64,000 nucleotides of DNA from Chromatocurvus sp046260765 (GCA_046260765.1 JBHEOO010000008.1:32844-96843), one strand, 5' to 3'. Positions 1 to 9,582 are shown, counted from the stretch's first letter. The notes: generated by a model from the letters alone, not told the origin. Numbers and translations: made by a program.

Positions 1-1112
1 CAGCTGCGGGCGCGCTGGAGACTCTCGCGAAAAACCCGCTGATTGCCCGACAACACCGCAATCCGGGCCTGCTCCAGCAGCATGCGCAGATTCTGCCTGC
101 CCATCCCTTCCAGCTGCGGGTCCATGAGCGCCTCCACCGGCACATCGCGGCGACGGAAAACCACATAGCTCGACAGCTTTTCCAGCGCATTGTCGTAAGC
201 GGTATGAAAACGAGCACGCCAGTTATCGGTCTCGACAGCCGCAGGCTCCTGATGTCGCTCCGGTAGCGCCGGCATCAGCAGGGAGTCGCTGCGTTCAACA
301 AGGGCACCCAGGCGGGCGTAAACGCCCTCAAGGTCAAGCCTGGGAACGGCGCGCACCGCCGCGATGTCCGCTGCCAGTGCGCGGCGCACCTCAAGCAGCC
401 CGGCATCATCGAGTTCGCGCAATATCGTGTCAGCGCTTACAAGGAGAGCCTCCGCCACCTCGGTATCAGCCTTCACAGTCAGTCGCTGGTTGGCCAGCCG
501 CAGCAGATAATGGGCCTCGGCCAGAAGCCAGCTCTCCCGATCGTCGGCGCTGAAACGGTCAAGCTGCGCACGCTGACGCTCGAGCTGGCCTTCGAAGTCT
601 GCAAGCTTGTGTTCGAGCAACTGCCGGGCCCCTACCAGCGCCTCCTCGACAGAAGCCACGCGCCGATTGAAGTCCTGCTGTAGCCCACTGATTTCATCCG
701 ACTGACTGGCAATCTGCCGGGCGCGTTCGCGCAATTGCGCCACCTGATCCCGCCACTCACCGCGCAACAGCGTCTGCGCTGCGGCCACCTCGAGCTCAAC
801 CTGACGCTGGAGATTAGCGCTGACCTGCTCGATGGCGGACACGTCGCGGCCAGAGCCAACCTCTATTGCCTGCAGCCGCTGGCGCAGATCGCTCTCGCGC
901 TGCTGTGCCTCCAGCAGTGTCCAGACACCGACGGCGGCGAGCAACAGAACAAGAAGCAGCGCCAGCCAGGCGATGGCGGCGCTGCCTGAGCGCGCAGCGG
1001 GTGTATCGCTTGCGGGATGGACTGGGGGGAATGTTGACCGGGCCGCAGCTGGCTCTGGCGCGGGGCGTGCGCCTTCGGAAGCGACCGCCGGCTTGTTATC
1101 TTCGTCAGCCAC
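1..1112 (-). CDS. hemX: HemX-like uroporphyrinogen-III C-methyltransferase family protein (partial)
   Basis: The reading frame starts at a GTG that overlaps the hemD stop by 8 bases and runs off the left edge, so only about 370 N-terminal residues are present. The first 45 or so residues are Ala/Pro/Ser-rich and cytoplasmic in character. One membrane segment follows (about residues 49-70, rich in A, L and V), then a long Gln/Glu/Arg-rich stretch that looks coiled-coil. This is the layout of the HemX family (PF04375), which sits in gammaproteobacterial hemCDXY operons. The family has the methyltransferase name, but HemX lacks a clear catalytic domain and its role in heme synthesis is unsettled. 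The position directly after hemD supports the call. hemY would be expected beyond the edge. Confidence 0.8.
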   Translation of the reverse strand, partial: MADEDNKPAVASEGARPAPEPAAARSTFPPVHPASDTPAARSGSAAIAWLALLLVLLLAAVGVWTLLEAQQRESDLRQRLQAIEVGSGRDVSAIEQVSANLQRQVELEVAAAQTLLRGEWRDQVAQLRERARQIASQSDEISGLQQDFNRRVASVEEALVGARQLLEHKLADFEGQLERQRAQLDRFSADDRESWLLAEAHYLLRLANQRLTVKADTEVAEALLVSADTILRELDDAGLLEVRRALAADIAAVRAVPRLDLEGVYARLGALVERSDSLLMPALPERHQEPAAVETDNWRARFHTAYDNALEKLSSYVVFRRRDVPVEALMDPQLEGMGRQNLRMLLEQARIAVLSGNQRVFRESLQRARS

Positions 1113-1890
1113 CTGTCACTTCACGCTTGCTGTCCCATTCCCGCAACGCTGACAGCATGGCGTCGTCAGACGCATTGGCCGCCACAGCCACGTCATACCA
1201 CCCTGCTGCCCGCGCCTGCTCGGCGACACGCGCAGAGGGGACCACCAGCGCACAGGACCTGTGCGTTGAGTGCGTGCTGTCAACGGGTGTGAGTAACGCC
1301 ACCAGATTGTCGAGGGCTTCACCGCTGGAAATCAGTATGCAGACAACCTGCTGCTCCAGCAGCAACTGCTGCAGGGCCTCCGGCGCCACATCCGGTGGCG
1401 ATCTGCGGTAACAGCGGAGCTCGTCCACTTGCGCACCGCGGGCGATCAGGGCCTCGCGCAGCGCCGTTCGCCCTCCCTCACCCTTGACGATGAGCACACG
1501 CTCGCCGGACACCGACTGCAGTGAGGGTAGCGCCAGCAATCCTTCACTGGTCATTTCCACGCCCGGCGTCTGCACGGCGACCCCCGCGGCCCGAAGGACG
1601 TCTGCGGTGCTGTCGCCCACGGCATAGCATTGCACGCTATGCGGCCAGCCGGAGCGCTCGGCCAGAAGACACGCAAGCCCATATCGCGCTGCATTGCTGC
1701 TGATAAACAGGCAGTGCGCGTAGCTCGCCAGCGTATTCGGGATAGCCTGCTGAGCCGCATCGAGACCGATGGGCGATACCGTGAGCAGCGGCTGATGCAC
1801 AGATCGGTACCCCGCCGCCAGAAGCCCCGCGCGAAGCCCGTCGGCCTGACCGGCGGGCCGCGTAACCAGTACCGATTCGCTAACGGCCAT
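1105..1890 (-). CDS. hemD: Uroporphyrinogen-III synthase
   Basis: This 261-residue protein closes the linear hydroxymethylbilane to uroporphyrinogen III, the branch point to heme, siroheme and here bacteriochlorophyll. HemD sequences are poorly conserved; the call rests on the N-terminal VLVTRPAGQADGL motif, the family length and the place after hemC. The ATG at 1890 overlaps the end of hemC by 11 bases, suggesting translational coupling. A longer in-frame extension upstream lies inside hemC and was not used. The stop overlaps the GTG of hemX. Confidence 0.92.
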   Translation of the reverse strand: MAVSESVLVTRPAGQADGLRAGLLAAGYRSVHQPLLTVSPIGLDAAQQAIPNTLASYAHCLFISSNAARYGLACLLAERSGWPHSVQCYAVGDSTADVLRAAGVAVQTPGVEMTSEGLLALPSLQSVSGERVLIVKGEGGRTALREALIARGAQVDELRCYRRSPPDVAPEALQQLLLEQQVVCILISSGEALDNLVALLTPVDSTHSTHRSCALVVPSARVAEQARAAGWYDVAVAANASDDAMLSALREWDSKREVTGG

Positions 1891-2809
1891 ACACCGCGGA
1901 AAGAATATCGGCTGCACCCTGCGACAGAAGATCGTCGGCAACGCCTTCCCCCAATGCATCGGCATCCCGCGTGCTGCCTCGCGCTTCGGCACGCAGAACC
2001 AGGGTTCCGTCCGGGCTTCCCACCAGGGCACGCAGCCAGAGACTGTCGCTCGATTCGTGCACTGCGTAGGCCGCTATCGGCACCTCGCAACCCCCCTGCA
2101 GCCGACGGTTGACGGCGCGCTCGGCAGTAACGCACTCCGCAGTCGCCGGGTGATGCAGTACCTCCAGCATCGCGCGGGTCTCGCGGTCCGCAGTACGAAC
2201 TTCAATTCCCACCGCACCCTGGCCTCCGGAAGGCAGTGACTGCGACACCGGTATACGGTTGCGGATACGATCGCCCATTTCCAGGCGAAGAAGACCCGCG
2301 CATGCCAGAATAATCGCATCGTACTCGCCGTCATCGAGCTTGCGCAGGCGCGTGTTGACGTTGCCGCGAAGAAAACGCACGGTGACGTCAGGGCGAAGCT
2401 CCCGCAGCTGGCACTCTCGCCTCAGGCTCGAGGTGCCGACCACACTGCCGGGGGGCAGCGCATCAATCGTATCGTAGTGATTGCTCACAAACGCGTCCGC
2501 AGGCTCCTCGCGCTCGCAGATCACGGCCAGTCCAAGGCCGTCCGGAAACGACATGGGCACGTCCTTCATGGAGTGGACGGCGATGTCGGCGCTGCCATCG
2601 AGCAACGCGGTTTCAAGTTCTTTGACGAACAGGCCCTTGCCGCCAACCTTGGACAGGGGCACGTCGAGCAATTGATCTCCACGGGAGGTCATGCCCAACA
2701 GCTCAACGTCCAGACCGGGGTGCGCGGCCTGCAGGGCGTCGCGAACGTACTCGGCCTGCCACAGGGCCAGGGGGCTTTCGCGGGTCGCGATCGTGATTTT
2801 CTGCGCCAT
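1880..2809 (-). CDS. hemC: Porphobilinogen deaminase (hydroxymethylbilane synthase)
   Basis: This 309-residue enzyme polymerises four porphobilinogens into hydroxymethylbilane. Visible family features are the N-terminal IATRESPLALWQ, the active-site loop HSMKDVP near residue 80, the GTSSLRR and RGNVNTRL substrate-binding motifs, and LQGGCEVPIA near residue 240, whose Cys carries the dipyrromethane cofactor. The start at MAQK is preferred over an ATG five codons upstream because it gives the usual N-terminus and has a weak GAGAGAG in front. It is first gene of hemCDX and is divergent from argH. Confidence 0.95.
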   Translation of the reverse strand: MAQKITIATRESPLALWQAEYVRDALQAAHPGLDVELLGMTSRGDQLLDVPLSKVGGKGLFVKELETALLDGSADIAVHSMKDVPMSFPDGLGLAVICEREEPADAFVSNHYDTIDALPPGSVVGTSSLRRECQLRELRPDVTVRFLRGNVNTRLRKLDDGEYDAIILACAGLLRLEMGDRIRNRIPVSQSLPSGGQGAVGIEVRTADRETRAMLEVLHHPATAECVTAERAVNRRLQGGCEVPIAAYAVHESSDSLWLRALVGSPDGTLVLRAEARGSTRDADALGEGVADDLLSQGAADILSAVYGR

Positions 2810-2936
2810 ATTCTGCTCTCTCATCGGTTCGCCGACATCATACCAGCGCCCGCAGGACGCGGCGAGGCGATGCTATACTCGGCGGCGAAAATCCATTTCG
2901 CCTGAGAAGCCACCCAACGCCGGAGCCAGATAAACC

Positions 2937-4346
2937 ATGAGCAACACCACTGACACCAGCAAGGTCTGGGGCGGACGCTTCAGCGAACCCACCGATGCCT
3001 TTGTGCAGCGCTTCACCGCGTCTGTCCACTTCGACCAGCGCCTCGCGACACAGGATATCGCAGGCTCGCTGGCGCACGCCGACATGCTGCGCGAGGTTCA
3101 GGTACTCACGGCGGAGGAACACCAGCAGATTGTCGACGGTATGCGGCAGGTGCAGGAGGAAATTGACCGCGGCGTATTCAAGTGGTCGACCTCGCTGGAA
3201 GACGTACACATGAACATTGAGGCACGCCTCACCGAGCTGATCGGCAACACCGGAAAAAAACTGCACACCGGGCGCTCGCGCAATGACCAGGTCGCCACGG
3301 ATATCCGACTGTTCCTGCGCGACGCGATCGACGTTATAAGTACAGCGCTGACCCACCTGCAGCGTGGCGCGGTGTCGCTGGCGGAGGCGCATGCCGATAC
3401 CGTCATGCCGGGCTTCACCCACCTGCAGACGGCGCAGCCTGTCACCTTCGGCCATCACGTGCTGGCGTGGAACGAGATGCTGGAACGCGACCACGGCCGA
3501 CTCATGGACTGCCGGGCGCGGCTGAATCAGTGTCCACTTGGCGCTGCGGCCCTGGCGGGAACCACTTACCCGATTGATCGCGAGCACACCGCTCGCGCGC
3601 TGGGCTTTGACGCGCCGACAGCCAACAGCCTCGACTCGGTTTCCGACCGCGACTTCGCCATCGAGTTCTGCAGCTTTGCCGCCTTGCTGATGACACACCT
3701 GTCACGTATTTCTGAAGAGCTTGTGCTGTGGACATCGGCACAGTTTGATTTCGTGCGCCTGCCTGATCGCTTCTGCACCGGCTCATCAATCATGCCGCAG
3801 AAAAAGAATCCGGATGTACCGGAACTGGTACGCGGCAAGGTCGGCCGCGTGAACGGCAACCTGGTAGCGCTGCTGACGCTAATGAAGAGCCAGCCGCTGG
3901 CCTACAACAAGGACAACCAGGAGGACAAGGAACCGCTGTTCGACACGGTCGATACGGTCATTGACTGCCTGCGCGCCTTTGGCGACATGCTCCCGGCGGT
4001 TGAGCCCTGCATCGACACACTGCGCGAGGCAGCCCGCCGCGGCTTTTCCACCGCGACCGACCTCGCCGATTACCTGGTAGGCAAGGGCATGCCGTTTCGC
4101 GACGCGCACGACGTCGTGGGAAAAGCCGTTGCCCACGGCATCGAACAGGGCCTGGACCTTGCAGAAATGGACCTCGAAACCCTGCAGTCGTTCTCTGCCA
4201 GCATAGAGCAGGACGTTTACAGCGTGCTGACGCTGGAGGGTTCAGTGGCTGCCCGTAACCACATTGGCGGCACTGCACCCGAGCAGGTTCACGCTGCCAT
4301 TGAACGCGCCCGGGATTTACTCGAAAAGCGCGATCAGCGCGCCTGA
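2937..4346 (+). CDS. argH: Argininosuccinate lyase
   Basis: This 469-residue enzyme splits argininosuccinate into arginine and fumarate, the last step of arginine synthesis. The fumarase/aspartase superfamily signature GSSIMPQKKNPD is present near residue 283, with TGRSRNDQVATD near residue 113 and the TAQPVTFGHH region near residue 165. Its length matches the family. It is divergent from hemC across a 127-base gap, an arrangement common in Gammaproteobacteria. Confidence 0.97.
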   Translation: MSNTTDTSKVWGGRFSEPTDAFVQRFTASVHFDQRLATQDIAGSLAHADMLREVQVLTAEEHQQIVDGMRQVQEEIDRGVFKWSTSLEDVHMNIEARLTELIGNTGKKLHTGRSRNDQVATDIRLFLRDAIDVISTALTHLQRGAVSLAEAHADTVMPGFTHLQTAQPVTFGHHVLAWNEMLERDHGRLMDCRARLNQCPLGAAALAGTTYPIDREHTARALGFDAPTANSLDSVSDRDFAIEFCSFAALLMTHLSRISEELVLWTSAQFDFVRLPDRFCTGSSIMPQKKNPDVPELVRGKVGRVNGNLVALLTLMKSQPLAYNKDNQEDKEPLFDTVDTVIDCLRAFGDMLPAVEPCIDTLREAARRGFSTATDLADYLVGKGMPFRDAHDVVGKAVAHGIEQGLDLAEMDLETLQSFSASIEQDVYSVLTLEGSVAARNHIGGTAPEQVHAAIERARDLLEKRDQRA

Positions 4347-4442
4347 AACAGCGAAATACAGTATTCCGGGGTCTATCGCGCAGCCACGGACGCGGCGTTA
4401 TACTTCGCGGCCTTTTAATGGCAGATTCACTTCGGGGGAGCT

Positions 4443-4580
4443 ATGTCGCGCACACTACTGTTTGTCGCCGTTTGCATCGCGCTGGCGGGCTGTGGCCAGA
4501 CCGGACCACTCTACCCGCAGCCCGAGCCGCAGACATTCGCGGGCGCCGCTTACGCCGCCAAGCTCGCGCAACTGCCGTGA
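4443..4580 (+). CDS. lptM: LptM-like small lipoprotein
   Basis: A 45-codon gene with a strong GGGGGAG ribosome-binding site just before its ATG. It encodes a short lipoprotein: a hydrophobic signal to about residue 16, then the lipobox LAGCGQTGPLY with Cys17 as the lipidation site. A Cys-G-Q-x-G-PLY-P motif right after the lipid Cys is characteristic of LptM (formerly YifL), which helps mature the LptD-LptE outer-membrane LPS translocon in enterobacteria. The gene normally precedes lysA/dapF, as here. Its TGA overlaps the GTG start of lysA. Confidence 0.85.
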   Translation: MSRTLLFVAVCIALAGCGQTGPLYPQPEPQTFAGAAYAAKLAQLP

Positions 4581-5848
4581 CCCATCGCGAGGACAACAGC
4601 GACGTGTTCACGCGTCGCGACGGCGAGCTGTATGTAGAAGCTCTGGCACTATCGGCAATTGCCGATCGTGTGGGAACGCCCTGCTATGTCTATTCGCGCG
4701 CCGCGCTTGAAAGCGCACTCGATGCGTATCTGAAAGCACTCCAGGGCGTCCCTCACCTCGTCTGTTTTGCGGTGAAGGCGAACTCGAATATCGCGGTCCT
4801 CGATGTTCTCGCACGCCGCGGCGCCGGCTTCGATATTGTTTCTGTGGGCGAACTCGAGCGGGTTATTGCCGCCGGCGGCGACCCGGGTAAAGTGGTGTTT
4901 TCCGGCGTAGGCAAGCAGGCCCACGAAATGCGCCGCGCTCTGCGGGCGGGCATTCGCTGCTTCAACGTGGAATCCTCCGCGGAGCTGGAGCTTCTGGACA
5001 GCATCGCGGGTGACATGGGGCTGCGTGCGCCCGTCTCCATTCGCGTCAATCCTGACGTGGATGCTCAGACCCACCCCTACATATCGACCGGCCTGAAGGA
5101 AAACAAGTTCGGCGTTGACAGCGATGAAGCCCTGGGTGTCTTCGCGCGGGCAGCGGCGCTGCCACACATCGATGTCGTTGGCATGGACTGCCATATCGGC
5201 TCGCAGCTGACACAAATCGCGCCCTTCATTGACGCTGCCCGGCGCATGCTGGCTCTGGTGGACAGGCTTGAAGAAAACGGCATCCAATTGCGCCACCTGG
5301 ACCTCGGTGGCGGCCTCGGCGTTCGTTATCACGATGAGTCTCCACCACAAATTCATGACTATATCGCGGCCCTGCGGGAATGCATTGGAACCCGCGAGCT
5401 CGAGCTGATTCTCGAGCCGGGTCGCTCGATCGCCGCGAATGCAGGCGTTCTTCTGACCGAAGTGCAGTATCTCAAGCGTACGCCTGCACATAACTTCGCC
5501 CTCGTCGATGCGGGGATGAACGACCTGATTCGTCCGGCCCTGTACAGCGCATGGCAGGACATCCAGCCTGTCCGGGAAAATCGTGGTGGTACCACGGCGA
5601 TCTGGGACGTGGTTGGCCCCGTCTGTGAGACCGCGGACTTTCTCGGCCGCGACCGCGAACTCACCCTGTCCCCGAAAGACCGGCTTGCGGTCATGGGTGC
5701 GGGTGCCTACGGGTTTGTCATGAGCTCCAACTACAACTCGCGTGGCCGGGCAGCCGAAGTGATGGTCGACGGCGAACAGCTGCATCTCGTCCGCGAACGC
5801 GAAACACTCGCCGACCTGATGCGCGGCGAAAGCCGCCTGCCGGACTGA
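4577..5848 (+). CDS. lysA: Diaminopimelate decarboxylase
   Basis: This PLP enzyme decarboxylates meso-diaminopimelate to lysine. It has 423 residues when started at the GTG at 4577, which overlaps the stop of the lipoprotein gene (GTGA). An in-frame ATG at 4418 was rejected because it would overlap the whole lipoprotein gene. Visible features are CFAVKANSN near residue 63, whose Lys67 should bind PLP, HIGSQ, the glycine-rich GGGLG phosphate-binding loop, EPGRSI, and PVCETADFLG with the active-site Cys of the opposite subunit. Confidence 0.96.
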   Translation: MTHREDNSDVFTRRDGELYVEALALSAIADRVGTPCYVYSRAALESALDAYLKALQGVPHLVCFAVKANSNIAVLDVLARRGAGFDIVSVGELERVIAAGGDPGKVVFSGVGKQAHEMRRALRAGIRCFNVESSAELELLDSIAGDMGLRAPVSIRVNPDVDAQTHPYISTGLKENKFGVDSDEALGVFARAAALPHIDVVGMDCHIGSQLTQIAPFIDAARRMLALVDRLEENGIQLRHLDLGGGLGVRYHDESPPQIHDYIAALRECIGTRELELILEPGRSIAANAGVLLTEVQYLKRTPAHNFALVDAGMNDLIRPALYSAWQDIQPVRENRGGTTAIWDVVGPVCETADFLGRDRELTLSPKDRLAVMGAGAYGFVMSSNYNSRGRAAEVMVDGEQLHLVRERETLADLMRGESRLPD

Positions 5849-5849
5849 C

Positions 5850-6686
5850 GTGGGAATGTTGCTGAAATTCACCAAGATGCACGGTATCGGCAATGACTTC
5901 GTCGTCATTGACGGGGTCACCCAACGACTTCAGTTGAAGCCTCGCGACCTCCAGCGTATCGCTGACCGGCGTCTCGGTGTAGGCTGCGACCAGATATTGC
6001 TGGTTGAGCCGCCTGCGCGTCCGGATGTCGATTTTTTTTATCGCATCTACAACCCGGATGGCAGTGAGGCCGAGCAGTGCGGCAATGGCGCCCGCTGTTT
6101 CGCCCGCTTCGTGCACCAGCGCCGACTTATCCGGAAATCCGTCATCCGCGTGGAGACGCTGTCGGGTATCAGCGAACTGCGGATAATAGACCGGCATCAG
6201 GTCACGGTAGACCTGGGACAGCCAGAACTGGACCCCGGCAGCATCCCGTTCAAGCGCCCTCGGCGCGAACAGGAATACACCCTCGATGTAAACGGCGAAA
6301 GTCTGTCGATAGGCGCGGTTTCCATGGGCAATCCCCATGCAGTGCTTCGCGTCACAGACACCAGCAGCTGCCGGATTGACGAACTCGGGCCAATGATAGA
6401 GCCGCACGCCGACTTCCCGCGCCGCTGTAATGTCGGCTTCATGCAGGTAGTCGACCGCAGCGAGATCCGCCTTCGCGTGTATGAGCGCGGCGCAGGCGAA
6501 ACACTGGCCTGCGGTTCTGGCGCCTGTGCCGCGGTCGTCTACGGCAGGCTTCGCGGATGGCTGGATGAGCAGGTGACAGTCAACCTGCCCGGGGGTAAGC
6601 TCCTCATCGCGTGGCCGGGTGAAGGCCACACAGTGCGCATGACCGGCCCTGCGACAACGGTTTTCGAGGGCAGCATCCGGCTGTAA
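5850..6686 (+). CDS. dapF: Diaminopimelate epimerase
   Basis: This cofactor-independent epimerase converts LL- to meso-diaminopimelate for lysine and peptidoglycan. The two catalytic cysteines sit in EAEQCGNGARCF (Cys77) and LACGSGACAA (near residue 221). The N-terminal FTKMHGIGNDFVVID is diagnostic. The GTG at 5850 is two bases after lysA; an ATG two codons later is an equally good start (276 residues). Confidence 0.96.
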   Translation: MGMLLKFTKMHGIGNDFVVIDGVTQRLQLKPRDLQRIADRRLGVGCDQILLVEPPARPDVDFFYRIYNPDGSEAEQCGNGARCFARFVHQRRLIRKSVIRVETLSGISELRIIDRHQVTVDLGQPELDPGSIPFKRPRREQEYTLDVNGESLSIGAVSMGNPHAVLRVTDTSSCRIDELGPMIEPHADFPRRCNVGFMQVVDRSEIRLRVYERGAGETLACGSGACAAVVYGRLRGWLDEQVTVNLPGGKLLIAWPGEGHTVRMTGPATTVFEGSIRL

Positions 6687-6716
6687 CAATCACGAGCTGA
6701 TACAGGAAGCGAAGGC

Positions 6717-7457
6717 ATGGCGGCAGAGCAACCGACACCGATAAGCGGCAGCGAGCTGGTTGACGCTCAGGTACGGGATTTTCTCGAGCAACATCTTGAT
6801 TTTTTCCAGCGCAACCCTGACATGCTGCGTAAATTGCACATTCCCCACGCCAGCGGTGATGCGGTGTCACTGGTGGAGCGGCAGGTAAGCGTGCTGCGCG
6901 AACGCAATGTCGATCTTCGCCATCGTCTGCGCGATCTTACCGATGCCGCCCGAGACAACGAGCAGCTGTACATGAACACACGCAAGCTGGTGCTCGAACT
7001 GCTTGAGGTGGACTCGCTGCAGGCGCTGTTTGATGCGTTCGCGCACGCCATGCGCAAGGACTTCAGGACGGATCAGGCAGCCATTATCGTTTTCGACAAC
7101 GAAGCCGTTTTTGACGCCCAGGCCGAAGCGCCGGTCGAAGCCCCTGTCAAGGCGAGAGCGAGCTGCAGGCTTGCCCCCCGGGAAAAGGTCCTCGCTCATC
7201 TGGGTCCGCTGTTGAAGGGTGGCAAGCCGGCGTGCGGGGCTCTGCGGGATGAGGAATTCAATTATCTCTTCCCTGACGCACGCGGCAGCGGCTCCGCCGC
7301 CGTGGTCGCTATACGGCATGGCGACAGCGAACTCGGCCTGCTCGCCGTGGGCAGCGCCGACGCGAAACGTTACCACCCACAAATGGGTACGATTTTTCTG
7401 GAGCATATCGCTGCGGTAATGGCGAGACTGATGCCGCGAGTGACTGCCGCGCGCTGA
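6717..7457 (+). CDS. DUF484 family protein (GAF-like)
   Basis: A 246-residue member of the DUF484 family, which nearly always lies between dapF and xerC in Gammaproteobacteria. The N-terminal part (VRDFLEQHLDFFQRNPDMLRKLHIPH, quoted in two pieces: residues about 18-43) is the family hallmark. It is followed by a coiled-coil stretch, VSLVERQVSVLRERN, and a C-terminal GAF-like domain. The biochemical role is not known. It ends one base before the xerC start, so it is likely co-transcribed. Confidence 0.88.
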   Translation: MAAEQPTPISGSELVDAQVRDFLEQHLDFFQRNPDMLRKLHIPHASGDAVSLVERQVSVLRERNVDLRHRLRDLTDAARDNEQLYMNTRKLVLELLEVDSLQALFDAFAHAMRKDFRTDQAAIIVFDNEAVFDAQAEAPVEAPVKARASCRLAPREKVLAHLGPLLKGGKPACGALRDEEFNYLFPDARGSGSAAVVAIRHGDSELGLLAVGSADAKRYHPQMGTIFLEHIAAVMARLMPRVTAAR

Positions 7458-7458
7458 C

Positions 7459-8421
7459 ATGGCGATAACCGACGAAACGGTCGCCAACGCCCTGCCTGGC
7501 GAAACCACCTTCGCCGCATCCGCCGCGGCATTCCTGAATTATTGCCGGGACGTACGACAACTGTCCCCGCATACGCTGAGCAACTACCGGCGCGACCTGG
7601 ACAGTTTCGAGAGCGCGCTATCGAGGCAGCAGATCTACCGCGCCGAGCAGGTACAGGAGGCGCACGTCCGTCACTGGGTGAGCGGCCTGCATCGCCGGGG
7701 ATTGTCGGGCAGCAGCATTCAGCGCGGACTGTCCGCGGCGCGCTCGCTGTTCAATTATCTGGGACGGGTTGCCGGCTATCCCCGCAATCCGGCAGCCGGT
7801 GTGCAGGCACCGCGGCAGCCCCGCCGACTGCCAAAAACACTGGATCCGGACCAGCTGCAGCAGTACCTGACCTTCGCCAACGAAAACCCGGCGGCGCGAC
7901 GTGATCGGGCGATGGCAGAACTCTTTTACTCATCCGGACTGCGCCTCGCAGAACTCGTCAGCCTGAATCTCGACGATATCGACCGCAACGAGCACCTCCT
8001 CCAGGTGACCGGCAAGGGACGCAAGACGCGCAATGTGCCGGTGGGCAGGGTTGCCGTCGCAGCGATCGACAGCTGGCTCGAAGTCAGGCCATCGCTGACC
8101 TCGGATTCCGATGCGGCACGCGCACTCTTCGTCAGCTCCCGGGGCCGACGCATCAGTCTGCGCAATACACAGGCGCGACTGCGGCTGCAGGGCCGCAGGT
8201 CAGGCATGCGACAGGATGTCCATCCGCACATGCTGCGGCATTCTTTTGCCAGCCATATGCTGGAATCCAGCGGTGATCTTCGTGCCGTGCAGGAGTTGCT
8301 GGGGCACGCCAACATAGGCACGACACAGATATACACCCATCTCGATTTTCAGCACCTGTCGAAAATTTATGATGCCGCACATCCGAGGGCGCGCAGACAA
8401 AAGGATCCGAAGACCTCTTGA
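7459..8421 (+). CDS. xerC: Site-specific tyrosine recombinase XerC
   Basis: With XerD this recombinase resolves chromosome dimers at dif. The 320-residue protein has an N-terminal SAM-like core-binding domain (FLNYCRDVRQLSPHTLSNYRR) and a C-terminal catalytic domain. The catalytic set is visible: Arg in SSGLRLAEL, Lys in VTGKGRKTRNVPV, His and Arg in HPHMLRHSFASHML, His in ELLGHANIGTTQ and the nucleophile Tyr in IYTHLD. Its position after dapF and DUF484 favours XerC over XerD. Confidence 0.95.
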   Translation: MAITDETVANALPGETTFAASAAAFLNYCRDVRQLSPHTLSNYRRDLDSFESALSRQQIYRAEQVQEAHVRHWVSGLHRRGLSGSSIQRGLSAARSLFNYLGRVAGYPRNPAAGVQAPRQPRRLPKTLDPDQLQQYLTFANENPAARRDRAMAELFYSSGLRLAELVSLNLDDIDRNEHLLQVTGKGRKTRNVPVGRVAVAAIDSWLEVRPSLTSDSDAARALFVSSRGRRISLRNTQARLRLQGRRSGMRQDVHPHMLRHSFASHMLESSGDLRAVQELLGHANIGTTQIYTHLDFQHLSKIYDAAHPRARRQKDPKTS

Positions 8422-9122
8422 GCATCCGCGTCGTTACCTTCGATCTCGACAATACCCTGTGGGATGTGACGCCGGCGCTCATGCGCGCTGAAGAGACCCA
8501 GCGTGCGTGGATGCTGGAGCACCGTCCCGGCACAATGGAGAACATCGACCACGGTGCACTTCTGGCGGTGCGCAAAGCCGTTGCGCAGCAACATCCCGAG
8601 CTTCTGCACCATGTCAGTCGCATGCGCCAGACCGTGCTGTATGAGCTGCAGCGGCAGGCCGGCTACGACCACTCATCTGCAGAAGCCGGGGCAGAAGCGG
8701 CCTTTGCCGTATTCCTGCAGGAACGACATGCCGTTGAACTTTACGAGGAGGCCCTGGCGGTTATTCAGTTGCTGCACCGGGATTATCGTCTCGGCGCGCT
8801 GACCAACGGAAACGCCGACATCTACAAGACCGATGCCGGCGACTATTTCGATTTTGCTTTCCTTGCCGAGGATATCGGCGCCAGCAAACCTGCCCCGGAC
8901 ATGTTTCAGGCGGCGATAGCAAGATCTGGAGTACCAGCCCGAGAAATTGCGCATGTCGGCGATAGCCTCGCGCACGATGTGATGGGAGCTCGCGATGCGG
9001 GACTGCAAACGGTCTGGTTCAACCCCAACGCTGAAGAATCTGCAGGGGCGGTAAAGCCAGACGCAGAGATCAGGTGCCTGACAGAGCTGCCGCAGGCGTT
9101 AAAAAAGCTTTCCCGCAGATAA
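8418..9122 (+). CDS. HAD-superfamily hydrolase (YigB-like)
   Basis: A 234-residue haloacid-dehalogenase-type phosphatase. Motif I is VTFDLDNTLWDV with both catalytic Asp residues, motif II is LGALTNGNAD, and motifs III-IV are GASKPAPDMF and HVGDSLAHDVMGARDAG. The start is a TTG that overlaps the xerC stop (TTGA). E. coli YigB, in the same place after xerC, is an FMN/5-amino-6-ribitylamino-uracil phosphate phosphatase; that function is possible here but not shown by the sequence. Confidence 0.88.
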   Translation: MSIRVVTFDLDNTLWDVTPALMRAEETQRAWMLEHRPGTMENIDHGALLAVRKAVAQQHPELLHHVSRMRQTVLYELQRQAGYDHSSAEAGAEAAFAVFLQERHAVELYEEALAVIQLLHRDYRLGALTNGNADIYKTDAGDYFDFAFLAEDIGASKPAPDMFQAAIARSGVPAREIAHVGDSLAHDVMGARDAGLQTVWFNPNAEESAGAVKPDAEIRCLTELPQALKKLSRR

Positions 9123-9166
9123 GGATGACTGCCGCAGGTTTGTCTACTACCTGACCAGGTCGCGCG

Positions 9167-9505
9167 TCAGACCGCCTCCTCACCAGACTCGCCGGTACGG
9201 ATGCGAATAACCTGCTCCATATCCGTAACAAAAATCTTGCCATCGCCTATCTTCCCCGTGTTCGCCGACTGGATTATCGCTTCGATGATAGCGTCGAGCT
9301 GGCTCTCCGCAACAGCGATCTCCAGCTTCAGCTTGGGCAGGAAATCGACCACATACTCCGCACCGCGATAGAGCTCGGTATGGCCGCGCTGGCGCCCGAA
9401 ACCCTTCACCTCAGTGACCGTGATGCCTTGAACACCAATGTCAGACAGTGCGGCGCGCACATCGTCCATCTTGAACGGCTTGATGATCGCGGTAACTAGC
9501 TTCAT
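9167..9505 (-). CDS. glnB: Nitrogen regulatory protein P-II (second copy)
   Basis: A PII signalling protein that senses 2-oxoglutarate and ATP/ADP and relays nitrogen status. The start at MKLVTAI gives exactly the canonical 112 residues; an ATG two codons upstream is also possible and is closer to the AGGAG site. The T-loop GRQRGHTELYRGAEYVVDF carries the conserved Tyr51 that is uridylylated. The C-terminal signature SANTGKIGDGKIFV is intact. A strong terminator separates it from amtB, so it is probably transcribed on its own. glnB versus glnK cannot be fixed from sequence alone. Confidence 0.9.
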   Translation of the reverse strand: MKLVTAIIKPFKMDDVRAALSDIGVQGITVTEVKGFGRQRGHTELYRGAEYVVDFLPKLKLEIAVAESQLDAIIEAIIQSANTGKIGDGKIFVTDMEQVIRIRTGESGEEAV

Positions 9506-9582
9506 GTTCATGGAACTCCTGTTGGTGAAGCGTCGATGATAGGGAGTGCAGGGCGGGTGTGGCAAGCTTCAGGCGCCGAGAC

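Noticed and set aside
4649..5920. A 423-codon frame antisense to lysA
   Set aside because: Shadow of lysA; no ribosome-binding site and no recognisable domain.
9506..9582. A sigma54 promoter before the second PII gene
   Set aside because: TGCCAC and CTGCA elements are present but the spacing is two bases too long and the invariant GG is absent.
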